A stretch of DNA of 64,000 nt from Agaricus subrufescens (lineage: Eukaryota; Basidiomycota; Agaricomycetes; Agaricales; Agaricaceae). The stretch covers positions 1,164,233-1,228,232 of the forward strand of contig CM057068.1 in NCBI GenBank assembly GCA_029945375.1. The letters run 5' to 3'. This document shows positions 38,348-50,577 of this stretch, one piece after another (positions within the stretch are counted from its first letter, which is position 1; every line of letters begins with the position of its first letter). The notes below the pieces were generated by a model. The model did not search any database. It had not been told where the DNA came from and was given only the letters and a program-made list of their open reading frames with translations. Made by a program: the position numbers and the translations under genes.

Positions 38348-38586
38348 TAGCCCTTCCAAAAAAAGTTTCTGAACAGTGCAGATAGTCCCAATTTGTCTCC
38401 TCTTCAGATAACGAGTTGGAGGTTCTGTAAGGGCGGTAGGAGGGGCGATGCCGATGTTCTTACTAATTTTGGATTTTCTCGGCATAACAAGTGATATCAG
38501 GCAAGAGAAGCCCCTGTGTGATTGACACAGCACAACACCATGATGAAAGATGAAAGCTGTTACTGTTTTCTTTCCCCATCACAGTC
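38316..38586. other. Spacer between P1 and N2
   Basis: The left 30 bp is the end of a P1 intron. A minus-strand frame starting MPRKSKISKNIG here resembles the opening of some transposon-derived proteins but is too short to identify. Confidence 0.3.
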
Positions 38587-41500
38587 ATGTTCCATGTCTA
38601 CTCCTCTCAATTTGCGGGTTTATTCCCGTCTGGTTCTCCTGTGCTCAAACCGGCTTCAAGAAATTACGACGTTGACAGACAACACGGACTCGTGGCAGAA
38701 GAGGTACCAGCTTCAGCACACTCTGTCAATAGTGCAACTCCGCAGCTTTCTGCCTCTACGTCAGTGGCCGGCCACAAGTGCTCGGTTGCATCCAATCCTT
38801 CACAAGCTGGACACTCTTACGACACTCCAGTCACTAACGCACTACGCGCCCTGTATCAAAACCGATCACCGTCCTTGACATTCAAGAGCAGTCCCATATT
38901 TCTTCTATCGCTTTCAAAGCAATACTATGAAGAATGTCGTACCGTCCACCAGTCACCCCAGCCGGAACACAGCAACTTGGCGCACCCACAGGCAACACTA
39001 CCTCATATCAAGGCGCCCAACATTGACGAGTACACGCAGTGTCATGTCGCTCCACCAGTCAACCCACGTTATTCGGTTGACCAACAGTATCATGAGCCAT
39101 ATGTTGGCCATTCCGTGCTTCAACATTGTCAAATAAAGGAAGTTTTGCCTGTCGGAGACATTATTGAGCAACAACGCTTGACATGTCAACCACCTGTTGT
39201 AAATCTCCCCTTGACATGACTTGAAATCTATCTGAAGGCAGTTTAGCATGGGCTCGCAGAAAAGTGCGGACAAGCACGCGGACACTATCCCGCGTGCCGT
39301 CCGCGCCTTTATCCCAAAGGGGCAACAGTCCGTGGTGAGTCCGCGCCGCAATATAGCTTCAGGGGGGGCCCGTATCTATGTAGGAGTCAATACATACCAG
39401 CAGCAATTTGAGAATAGAATGTGTTTTACTTAACAATAAGCAATTGACGAGGCAATATGTTTACTATTAGGCCACAAGCCCAATCAACAGCTGCTTAATT
39501 GATAATTGAAACAACTGCCCCTCCCATTTTCTATGGTGTAAATGCTGACCGTTTTACCGAGTTTTGGAGGAACATGGGTGGTCACAAACACCACATATCA
39601 CTACTATGGCCTCTTGATATGATAGACTTTGAGTATTGAAACCCTCCAGTCAAGACTTGAGCAGGAACCCGCGTCCTGTCCGCGTCACTTGGGTAGGGAC
39701 CGCACCCATCCGCATCTGGTCCGCATGGAGCCCGCGTCGATTCTTCATTGGTCCGCGCCTCCCGCATCTGCCCTCATGTGTCCGCGTCTGCCCTTACTTG
39801 TCCGCATCAAAGTGTAAGTTTCACATTCCCCTTACTATGACCATGCTTTTTTGGTATCCAGTAAATATACTCTATTGACTACTGATGTCCTTCACAGATA
39901 CGTTACTGATAGCTGCGAATAATCGTGTGGGTTTCCGGCCTGGTATCTTATCATGTATTGGTGCGTATTTACCTTTGATCCGCGCCAGGTCCGCGCCGTG
40001 ACCCGCATTTGTCCGCATCAGTCCGCGTCCGCGCGCGGGCTCCGCACTTTTGCTGTAGCCCGTTTAGCATGCTTCATGCCGGTGTTTTCGTTGCTTGCGA
40101 CACAGAAGCATAGGCCTGTTCAATAACGCTCATGATTTTATCATTAATGATTCTGTTTTTGTCAACAATGACACGGACAACTGTGAGTGCCATCACACCA
40201 TTCTGACATATATGCGCTGACTGTCTCGTCATCTAGTCATGGCTTCCCTTCTCGAGGCGACGATACCAGGAGCAGAATTCGACTCTTCTGATCGTAATAT
40301 GCCATTACGATGTCATCCCGGAACTCGAATAAAGATCATCAAACATTGTCAAGACTTCATCCTCAATCGCGGCTGCCGTCCAAAGTTACGATGGGTAGTA
40401 GGTGCAGCAGGGGTTGGAAAGTCGGCTATCATGCAGTCTGTTGCTCATGATGATTCTGATGTCCTTTCGAGCATTATTGTGGGCGCTACAATTTTCTTTT
40501 CCATCAATGGACGGCAAGATGGAACGAAAGCTCTTATAACCATAGCCTACCAGCTAGCTGTCAAATTGAATCCTTATCGTCTCTACATCCAACGTGAAGT
40601 CACCCGCGATCCATCCCTCCTTAGGAAGTCGCTTCCAACGCAGTTCAAGAAGTTCATTGTAGAACCATTCATCCACCAACGTATCCTAGAGCATTCATCC
40701 TGGTTGTTGATCATGATTGATGGTCTCGATGAATGCGCCAGTATCTCGGTGCAAAAGGAACTCCTCAGCCTTATTTCGGACTTCTGCTTGACATGCCCTA
40801 CCTCTCCCTTCCTGTGGATTATCGCGAGTCGCCCCGAGCCTCACATCACATCATTCTTCTCCCAACCCAACATTACACTCTTCTATGGGAAGGAAGAGAT
40901 CTTGGTAGATCTGGATGATGCACATGAAGATGTCAAGCGCTACCTTCACGATAAGTTCAGAGAGATCCAGATGGAATCAATTACACTCCAGAACCCGGCG
41001 CAGTGGCCCTCGAGGGGTGATTTCCTCAAAATTGCAAATGCTTCAGGTGGACTGTTCGCATATGCCTCTATGGTAGTGAGGTACATCAGTGACCCTGACT
41101 ACGGGGACCCAGTCGCGCTGCTCGACGATGTACTAGAAATAATTGCAAAAGGTACAAAAGAGAATATATGGGGACGGAATCACCCAATGGCACAGCTTGA
41201 CGCATTATATTCACATATCATGTCGAAAATTCCAACCAATGTTATGGTTAATACCAGAAAACTGCTCCTCCTAGATTTCCAAGCCGATTACAGTCCTCTC
41301 GATTTTCACTTATCCTGCAATCTGTTAGGGTTAACACGAAACGCTGCGTACGGTGCTATTCATCATATTCGCTCTATTGCTATCGTCCCTGGGCCCACAG
41401 AAGCTGCAAGGAGTCCTCTTCAGTTCTTTCACCAATCCTTCCACGACTACTTACGAGATTTTGAACGATCTGGTTTCTCCCGCGATACCTGGTCCGAATG

Positions 41501-42402
41501 TGATCAACTTTTCTGGCAATGTGCATTAAGAATCCTTGAAGAAGCTCCGAACGGTGTTTACATCAACGATACAACTCAATTTTGCTCAAGTTTGGAGGGC
41601 GCTGTATTGAAAAGTGGTCTGGGGACTGGTGAGGCCATCGCCGTTTCATGGCCGGTAGTTGGAGAGGGAGAGAATCATAGATTGCGACTGGCCATGTATG
41701 ATGTAGCTATCGGGCAGGTTATGGAAGGGTTCAAAAGAGGAGACAAGGCCTTTCAAAGTGTGCTCTGTCTACGTGCATTGACCACATGTTTCGCCAAGCT
41801 CCCCCAAGACTTTCCTTTTGATGTTGTACGAGAATTTACGTTTGTAGGTTCGACCAACTTCTTTTTGATTTACGTTACTAAGTTCAAGAACTAGAATGAA
41901 TCTAGACGTCTCGAACTTCTTGAACATGGCATCATCAGAGAAGTTTTACTTGAGACATTTGATTGGGATGAGATAACGATTGGTCGTCCCGTACAACTGC
42001 GTTTTTGTGGTCCGACCGTCGAGAGTTCTAACCTATGGAATATGTTTTGCCAAGTAAGACTAATGATTACTGATCGTCGGAAATTGGCTCTTATTTTCTT
42101 TGTAGCACCAGAGGAAAGGAAGTTGGGAAGGTCCTTGGCAAGACTGGTCAACGCACTTTAGGCACGAGGAGAGATATAATACAAATTACAAATGCAGCCA
42201 TTGCTTTGAACAGTTTAGGCATCATTTCGAGACACGACGGCCAGATCAACTCGTCACCGTTCTTGGTCTCACTCCTACATCACAGTTGGTGGAACTTCGA
42301 TTTGTCGATCCGGGTGATGGTATGTCGGATTGGATATATCACTTTTTTACCGGGGAAGATGATGAATATTATTATTACGAGGAAAAGAGTGAGGAAGAAT
42401 AA
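38587..42402 (+). CDS. N2: NACHT NLR-like gene interrupted by a TIR element
   Basis: Parts in order: a variable N-terminal exon from 38587 (start uncertain) with SQAGHSYDTPVTNALRALYQ and a LSKQYYEEC block; an 812-bp TIR element (39250-40061); the motif exon with GLFNNAHDFIINDSVFVNN near 40110-40180; the NACHT exon from about 40238 to 41846 (Walker A GAAGVGKS, Walker B LLIMIDGLDEC, ASRPEP); then exons giving LELLEHGIIREVLLETF and a last exon to 42402 with CSHCFEQF, HHF and VELRFVDPGDGMSDWIYHFF plus EDDEYYYYEEKSEEE. The NACHT and C-terminal coding parts are intact. By alignment with N4 the element inserted a few bases after an intron acceptor (GGCAG at 39240). The gene may be split, or may splice from about 39195 to a CAG near 40107, removing the element with the intron. 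The second zinc-like His is replaced (RPDQLV). Confidence 0.75.
39250..40061. mobile_element. 812-bp non-autonomous TIR element with 9-bp target duplication, inserted in N2
   Basis: Ends are GGGCTCGCAGAAAAGTGCGG and, reverse complemented, GGGCTACAGCAAAAGTGCGG. Identical 9-bp flanks GTTTAGCAT lie at 39241-39249 and 40062-40070. Both ends carry many GTCCGC/CCCGCG units (39270-39340, 39660-39810, 39980-40040), a subterminal-repeat layout often seen where a transposase binds. The AT-rich middle has no transposase-like frame. The 99-bp element at 38217 is a short family member. The parent transposon is not in this window. Confidence 0.88.
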
Positions 42403-42971
42403 CTTTGAATTCTGTTTGTACCAATCTGCTACTATTGTCACTGTTTGGTCGTACCGTAACAAATTACGAGAATTTGCTCGGGAATATATGATATCAGAAT
42501 ACTGAGTTCAAAATTCAGAAGCAGTTGTAGTAATTTTATTGGTGAATGTCTGGAAAGCATAAGCCAACGGTGAAGGGTAGCAAGGACAGAGTAAGACAAT
42601 GAAATATCACTGTTAGTACCCAACTCGATGGCCCGGATATATTAAGAATGAAACTTAACATGGGAGTTTGACAGGCAAAACGACTGAACAACAATATCTA
42701 GATTTTGCTTCCGACAAGAGCTATGAGAACCGGGGACTGTGTCACAGGATGACGTACCAATGTTACAAGGCGAGAGAAACCTTCTCCGAGCCGTGACTGA
42801 TCACACAGCACCGCACAATGATCAAAGCTCTTCAAGCTCTTCACTCTACCTAGCACAGCCATGGCCCTCCTACCAGTCCTCCCCACCTGCCAGCCCATTA
42901 TCATTTAATCTGCCCTCGCTACCTCTCTGTCTTCCTAACCCCTGGGACAAATCACAACACTGACGATCCTC
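42403..42971. other. N2 3' region and N3 upstream region
   Basis: About 570 bp. The right half (42740-42970) is Ser/Pro-codon-rich and aligns loosely with the N2 5' exon, so the true N3 start or an extra 5' exon may lie here. Confidence 0.4.
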
Positions 42972-45825
42972 ATGACAGAAAACGTATCATCCGCCTCTGC
43001 TATTGGTGATACACCACCTCAGCCTTCTGTCACTACGTTTATCTCCACACCTGTCGCTGATGGATATTCATATGATACTCCGGTCACAAATGCTCTACAT
43101 GCACTGTATGTAAACCGATCGCTGTCCTCAGTATTCCGTCAGAACCCTCGGCTTCTTTTGTCGGCCACGCAATACCATGAGAATCACTATTCTATCCACT
43201 CGTTGCTCCAGCCTGAACGCCAAGACCCAGAGTCCCCAAAAGCGACAAAACCTTGTTTCGGCACATCCATTACCTCACAAACACCGCAATCTTGTCCTGT
43301 ACAATTAGCTGACAAGCATCGTTCTATCGATCCCCAGCATCATATCACACACCCAGGCCACCCTCCCATAGTTTGGCTTCCTCAAGCAGAAAATATCTTG
43401 GGACCCGAAGCGCCCCCCGTAAGCTTTTTTTTTTTGCTTCTTACTTGTAATCGATCCATATATCTCCAGACTCCCTCAAACCAGCCTCCGACTCGCTTGT
43501 GTTCTGACATGAGCACAGGTCTGTTTCATCAGGCTCAGAATTTTGTCATCAAAGACTCTGTTTTCATTGACAGTGGCTCCGACAACTGTTAGTATCACCT
43601 CGCCTTTCTGCTGTACACGTGCTGACAGTTGTGCCCTCTAGTCATGGCTTCACTTCTCGAAGCAACAATAATAGGGGCAGAATTTGATTCATCCGATCGT
43701 AATATGCCGTTACGATGTCACCCCGGGACTCGATCAGAGATTATCAAACGGTGTCAAGACTTCATCCTTGACCGTGCAGGCAGCCCAAAACTACGGTGGG
43801 TGGTAGGGGCCGCAGGGGTTGGGAAGTCGGCCATCATGCAGTCCGTTGCTCACGACGAATTCAATGTTCTCTCTGAAATCATTGTCGGAGCTACTATCTT
43901 CTTTTCTATCAACGGACGGCAAGATGGAACGAAAGCTATCATGACTATTGTCTATCAGTTGGCTGTCAAATTCAACCCATATCGTGCCTTCATGCAGCGC
44001 GAGGTCACACGCGATCCATCCCTTCTTCGGAAATCTCTATCGAAGCAGTTCAATACGTTCATTGTAGAACCATTCATTCACCAGTGTATCCTAGATTGTC
44101 CCTCCGGAGTGTTGATCATGCTTGATGGCCTCGACGAATGTGCCAATCCATTGATCCAGCAGGAGCTCCTTGGCCTTATTTTGGATTTCTGCATCGCATA
44201 CCCCACCTCTCCCTTTGTGTGGATTGTTGCCAGCCGTCCAGAGTCTCACATCACATCCTTCTTTTCTCAAGCCAAATTCGCACTCGCATATGAGAAGGAA
44301 GAGATCCTGGTGGATACAGACAATGCATGTAACGATGTTAAACGATACCTCCGTGATAAATTCAGAGACGTCCAAATGGCGTCCATTGCACTTCAGCGAC
44401 TGTCACGGTGGCCCCCGAAAAGTGATTTCCTCAAGGTCGCGAATGCCTCGGGTGGCCTATTTGCGTATGCTTCGACAGTGGTCAGATATGTCAGTGACCC
44501 TGACTACGGGGATCCAGTTTCACTTCTCGATGACGTACTGAAGATTATCGCAACTGGGACAGGGAACAATGTGTGGGGACGAAATCACCCAATGGCGCAG
44601 CTTGATGCACTATATGCCCATATCATGTCCAAAATTCCTGCGAACGTCATGACCGATACGAGAAAATTACTCATTCTATCCATGACTAAGGATTGGCGTG
44701 GTATTTCCCTACAGTTTAACAGCAACTTATTAGGGCTGACGCAAAGCGCCGCCTACGGAGCTACTCACCATATCCGCTCTGTTGCTATCGTCCCCGGGCC
44801 AACAGAAGCTGCAGTGAACAGTCTTACCTTTTACCACAAATCATTCCCCGACTACCTCCGAGACTTTAATCGATCCAGATTTTCGCCCGATATTTGGTTC
44901 GAAGCTGAACAACTCGTTCGACAATGGTCGCTGAGAATCCTTAAAGAAGCCCCTAATGGTGTTTTTCTGGATGGTGCAAGTTACGAGGATGTGATCTTCG
45001 TTGGCGGGACGTTGAAGAACCGCCCTAGGACGTTTGACAACGTCTCTGTTTCATGGCCAGCTGCTAGAACCAGGCAAAATGGCAAAATACGATTCAATTT
45101 GTACCGTTTCGCTGTTGGTTGGGCGATGGATATGTTTAGTGGGAGGGAAGAAGCTTTTCGGAGTTTATTTTGCTTGCGTGTGTTGACCACATGTTTCACC
45201 GAGCTCCCTCGAAGCTTTCCCTTTGATGTTGTGCGGGACTTTGCATTCGTGAGTTTCATCCAAGTATACTTCCTCGTTGAATTACTGATTTCATGTACCA
45301 GGACAAATCACGGCGTCGCGAGTTCTTGGAACATGGTATGCTCAAACAAGTTCCATTCGAGGCGCTCGATTATGGCACCATCACGACCCGTCATTATGTA
45401 CGATTACGTTTTAGAAGTCCGGCAAGTGGGCACACTGATCCATGGAATACATCTTGCCAAGTAAGTCGATCACCACTGAGCGTCAGATTTCAGGGTGTTC
45501 ACTTGTTTCCTAGCACCTAAGGGATGGAACTTGGGATGGACAAGACCAGACCCGGGATTGGTCAACGGAGTTTAGGCGTCCAGGTGGATATAGGCCCAGA
45601 TACAAATGTCGTCACTGCTTTGAACGGTTCACTAATCATTTCAAGATGCTGAAATCGGGACATCTTGTTACCGTTCTTGATCTTACTCCTACATTACGCT
45701 GGGTTGAACTTCGATTCGTTGATTTGGATGATGGTGTGTCGGATTGGTTGTATCACTTTTTCATTGAGGAAGAAGACAGAGACGAAGATGGTACAGTCGA
45801 TGAAGAAAGCGAGGAAGATTATTAA
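42972..45825 (+). CDS. N3: NACHT-domain NLR-like NTPase, intact
   Basis: Exons 42972-43418, 43470-43587, 43642-45248, 45302-45460 and 45514-45825 join in frame to 880 residues. The N-terminus carries YSYDTPVTNALHALY and LLLSATQYHEN, then a Pro/His/Gln-rich stretch. Exon 2 ends in the motif GLFHQAQNFVIKDSVFIDS. NACHT: GAAGVGKS, VLIMLDGLDEC, ASRPES. The region after NACHT differs from N1 and N2 (LILSMTKDWRGISLQF, VGGTLKNRPRT), showing that this part diversifies fastest. The C-terminal exon has CRHCFERFTNHF, SGHLVTVLDLTPTLRWVEL and SDWLYHFF, then an acidic tail EESEEDY. The chosen Met at 42972 may not be the true start, since N2-like coding sequence can be seen further upstream. Probable closest relative of P1. 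Confidence 0.88.
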
Positions 45826-46677
45826 TTAAATCTTTCGTAATACTTAGATACAATTATCATCCTTGATTGGTTGTGACATAAGACCGATTGCTTGATTTAG
45901 TCGAGTACACCCGAGGACGCCCCTATCTGACGCTGAGCTAAACAAAGCGAATTGGCCGAATGCTGGAAATTTTGTTTTGTTGTTGGTTCTTTTCAGCAAA
46001 GCCTGTCAGTACTTTATGGAGGACCCTCTACCGATGTTGTGTTATCATGTTATCCAGATGTTATCACACACATAAGCCCGAGCTTACAGCATATATACTA
46101 GTCGGTGGCAGAATATCTAAGATATTCTGTTATGCCCCTGTTGGTGTAATGGTTATTTGGCCGGCTAGGATACTAAGGATAGTCATGTTACATCACACCA
46201 GCTGTGTCGGTGACAGTCAAACAGCCGTCGGTGCTAGCCGTCAGTCACACACAAATCAGTCACAACACTGCCGTCAACATAGATAAGATAAGGGTTGTTT
46301 TAGAATCTCATCAGTCGTACCGATCTGGTAGAGCCTCAGAGCTAAGCTATTCCAGGGAACTGTACATATATATTACACGGAAGAAATCTCGTAGCCACCG
46401 GAATAAGCAGCATTACGGATTTGAGAGGCGGGACAGTTAAGTTAGCATAGGACAAGCGATGGTCGTCTAGTGAGACATAGCAATCATAATCAGATACATA
46501 GCAACGCAAGAAGCAAGGGGGTCTCTCACCGATAAAGGCAGAATGAGGTGTGAGCGAGAGTAGTGTTGTTTTAATGATCGTCCACCTTTTCGCATTCACT
46601 TCTTGCCGGAGAGTCAGGTACCCTGTCATGTTGTTTGTTAACAGTACTGTGACGCACTGCAAAAAACGTGAGCTCGT
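45826..46677. other. Convergent intergenic region with a dispersed-repeat-like segment
   Basis: No gene. The segment about 46060-46140 resembles 1640-1720 (shared core CTAGTCGGTRGCA). The nearby TGGTGTAATGG looks like a pol III A box, but no B box or cloverleaf is present. Confidence 0.35.
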
Positions 46678-48428
46678 TCATTCTAAGATCGAAGACCAAT
46701 CAAACGTACGGCGTAGTACAAGCAACAGAACTGCGACGATGATAACAAACGTGATAGTCGAGACGAACAATCGCAGTGAAGAGGACAAGGCCAATCCTTC
46801 TCGCTGTTCCACTGCAGGAACAGTATCCAGCTCAAAATCTACAAGGAGACTCGTTCCATTTTTACGATACCCATCTATATATGCTTTAGCCGCCGAAAGC
46901 ATAAACGTGTCCATATTTTCGTTGATCGATGCAAGGTCTAATGGACGAACTCCCTGCGCATGATTCCAGTCGACTGTAGATGAGTTTGCCATGAACATCG
47001 TCGAAGCGATGTTGTTCACAGCATTAGCCGTTTGGAGCGCTTCGGCTTCGACTAGGGCAATTTGAAAAGCGTTTGTGAAGATCAAGTTGGCTGCGCTGGG
47101 TGGAATATTACCGAGAGGCGCTTTCCCGGATGAGAGGACTGTGAAATTTCCGTCATTTGTAACTCTGACACGCCCACCAGAGATTCGTGGGCGAGGGTCG
47201 CAAACGAGGACGGAAGAGAGGGGTGCATAGAAAGATTGGGAAGTTAGGTCGAGGCCAGCGCCTACTGCAGTGAAAGTGGTGGGTAGGGATCCAAGATCGA
47301 CACCGAATGGTATGGGAGGATCAAATCTTGGATCAAGATTTGAGCTGTTTCCTCCAGAAAAAATGAAAGCTGAGATTCCGACCCTTTCCATAATCGTGGG
47401 GTCCGTAAGGGACAACGGACCAACACTAGAGCCTATGTGATACAAGTTTTTAAAATACTTTCCTCTGTACTTCAGAAGCAGGGCTCCTTACCTATGCCTA
47501 TGTTAATTTGACCCGTCCCAACTACAGCGCCAATCCATTGTTGACCCGCAGACGATATGATAATCGATCCTGAGACGTTGAAGAACTGCGGTGCTTCCCA
47601 GTGACAGTCATGATGGAACTCGATGATATCCGAGTCATATTCAACTGTCGCATTGAATGTCGTCAAATTCACCTTCGGAACGGGAGCCAATATGTTGGGC
47701 TGGAGTTTGAACCCGAATGGTGACTGTTCGATCTTTTCGAGTCGGACGATAAGGCTGGCGCGACTTTGAGTGGTGACAAGCGCTTGGAATTCATTCTGTT
47801 GGACTTGGTCCAGTAGCCGGCCAATCTGAATGGTGGTCGGTGTATCAATGAGGGTGGTGGTGGTGTTGATTGTTCCAGGTGCTAGGGAGCCGAGCGCAAA
47901 GATTGATATATATGCAAGGAACGCCAATTTGAATTTGTTGGTTGATCTACCTCTTGATATGTGAATTACGTGCCAAGGGACGAAACCGAGGACAAGAGAG
48001 AAAAGATTTTCCCTTTCCCCTCCAATCTTTGCGGCTCCCGGGGATTCATCTGCTGGTGGTCGGGCCGCCGGTGGTTCCTCGGGTTTCTCTTCGTCCAATA
48101 TGGCATCAGCGACGTATTGTCCCATTGCAACAGCTACTTTTTGCCATACAACAAAGACGACGGTGAAGCCACCTATGATTTCAGAATCTGCGATGAGCGT
48201 GATAACTCTGAGTGGGAGAGGTTTGGAGAGGCATAGAGCGGCGAGGATGATGAATACCACCTGAAGGAGGGCGAATGAGGCGATATTGTAGGAGAACAGT
48301 GTTCTCTTAGGGACGGATAAGTGAACCAGCTTCTGTTTTGTGGACCGAGAATGGTGTAGGTTGGAGCTACTATTGATATCTTGGCGGCCATGGTCAAACA
48401 CGGCTGCCTCAGCATTAGAAGAGCTCAT
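46678..48428 (-). CDS. Multi-pass membrane protein with large extracellular region, function unknown
   Basis: Two exons (48428-47492 and 47432-46678) join in phase to 563 residues. Helices: FALLQVVFIILAALCL (about 52-67), a second around IIGGFTVVFVVW, a third in KLAFLAYISIFALGSLA (about 170-190), and a C-terminal one, VSTITFVIIVAVLLLVL, followed by a short RRTFDWSSILE tail. Between the third and last helices lies an extracellular-looking stretch of about 330 residues with several N-glycosylation sequons (NTT, NLT, NVS, NSS) and few cysteines. The layout matches a family of unnamed basidiomycete transmembrane proteins. No enzymatic motif is seen. It is convergent with N3. Confidence 0.8.
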
Positions 48429-50577
48429 TCTTGGTTGAAGATGGGGGTTAACAGACTAGCGTATTCTTCGACATGTTAAATATATATTGTTTTTTGAACA
48501 TTGGTTTCTCTTGTTTGTGGGGCACAACCTCAAGTTGGTCCTCAGCCTATTACCGTTACCGACTTGGGCCCAGAAGTAAGGGTCTGAATTCTACCGAGCG
48601 CTCGTCCAAGCTGAACCGAAGAGAGTTGGTGGGTTCTGAGATTCTAGTTCCAGTGAAGATTTGAAATACCTTATATATATATATATCTTTACTGCCAGTA
48701 ATTAGATATTTTTGCTAGCCTTAGCCGTTTTGGTTTCACTGACATTAAAAACGTGTCTAACCTACCACACCATGAGCGCCAAAGAAAAGAGAACACAATC
48801 AGGCCCCACTTGCAGGTGTTCGGCAAAGTATCCACAGATTTAATATCCTTGAAAAGCACCGGTCAGCTGGTCATTCTAGTATAATATTAGTATCACTAAC
48901 CTGAGATTATACCTATTGCAATATGCTAACCTCGGCGATTCTCCCCGTCCCATGCTCATTATGCTTTACCCGGATATCTTTGTCTTTGCGCTCAAAATTT
49001 TCCCTGCAGGTAGGCGGACATAGGGACATCTAAGGAAAGCTGCCCGCTCTTGAAGCTCGAAGGGCTGATATTAGTGCGAGTAGGGAATCGGATTGGTAGA
49101 GGATTGGCCGCCTCAGATTTGCAGGGGGTAAGCGAGGCTGGGGCGCTATCTGATCACCCTTTGTGCACGCAAACCCGGGCCGCAGTTCACCTGCCACACG
49201 GTTTGTCTAATCGAGTGTATGTCCTATGGAAGGTGTCTTGAAAAGGAAGTTGTGAGCCAAGGGCGAGCATACTATTTGCGTTTGCACAAGGGCCACTCTT
49301 CTGAGACAACACACTACACTCATCTTTCACGCGGGGCCGGATCTATCATCCTGTGCCCCGTGAGCCATTGCTCTTTCATATTTGGTCACTTCAACCGAGC
49401 CCCCCAGATGACGCCCATGTCTGACTCCGCATTGATGAGGTTGATCTGATCTACTAACTGGCAATTGATACAATTTTAAGATGCTACCGAATGAGTGTCG
49501 ATATAATGCTGAGTATGTTGTCAGGGGCTGTAGCCAAATGTTAGTAAGTAGTGATCCGCCGTAGTCATCTCGCCACTTGAAGTCGCTAGTACACCAGATC
49601 TTGTTCAGTCGGTTATGGTATTGGCTTTTCTACGAGGCCTCATGGTTTTGAGGTTCCCTCTCCCCACCGTCTGGTCGGTGCCTCTAACGCGTACTATCTG
49701 ATCATTTCCCGTCTAGTCACTTTTGCGTAGTTCGTGGTAGTGGGCCATCGCATTGAAACAGTACCGAACCACGTTATTGGTAGCCTCCACATTAGCTTCT
49801 GTATCTCATGAACAAACAAAACAGCACGTTGACACTTCTTTCATCATTTGCTGATAGAACATCGTGCTTCGATGAATCACGCTCAAGTAGGAATCATTTC
49901 ATCTGGCCTTATCTTTCGAATCAGACTGGCCCAGGACTTCTTTCGTCTGGTTTTAATTTCACGGAAGCAAAAGACGCGTCAATGTATACCCTGACTTCAA
50001 TGTCTTTCACGATCAATCAAAAGGGTAACACGTTCATATGTTCCTCGAACCTTATACTTGAGCCGAACTTCATTCAACTAAGACTCGCGCGATGGTATCG
50101 TGCTGCACTGACTTGAGTGATATTATTTGGCACTTTCCTTGAAACTTGACAACGCCTAACTACTTCCATTACCGAATTGTTACACTTCATCTGGTCATCA
50201 CTTCTTGAGTAGTCCTTTCCGAATAACGATAATTAGAGCTTGATGGTGTCATCAGATCAGCATGATTAGCCAAAAGCTATATTCCTTGCGGCTCGATTAG
50301 GTCTACCTTCGGTTTTACGCCACAGCAACCTTCGTTGGTACCCAGCCAAATTCTAGTTCTCAGGGATGTCCCGTCTTGCCACACGCTATTCCCAAACATC
50401 GGCAGGTATCAATAGATCCATGGAGCAGACATTCACTCGAGTGGTGTACTATCACAAGTACGGAGTGATAGGTCGGAAGCTCGTGATCATGATTCATGGT
50501 CATCCACACTGACGCGACTAGTCACGGCGTGACTGGGAACCAATTAAACAGTCACGCGTCTGTGAGTGACTTGAACC
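48429..50577. other. 2.1-kb intergenic region
   Basis: No gene recognised. It includes a short TATATATATATA run near 48671. A 102-codon frame at 49808-50116 has no features I can name. Confidence 0.4.

Noticed and set aside
38318..38533. Minus-strand frame beginning MPRKSKISKNIG, resembling the start of some transposon proteins
   Set aside because: It is only about 55 residues from that Met, without catalytic motifs, and lies between NLR debris and N2; insufficient to call.
39660..40040. Clusters of GTCCGC/CCCGCG that look like a regular repeat array (CRISPR-like at first sight)
   Set aside because: Units are short and irregularly spaced, the host is a fungus, and they lie within a TIR element.
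46135..46205. tRNA-like sequence containing TGGTGTAATGG
   Set aside because: It has an A-box-like string only; no GGTTCRA B box and no acceptor-stem pairing could be found.
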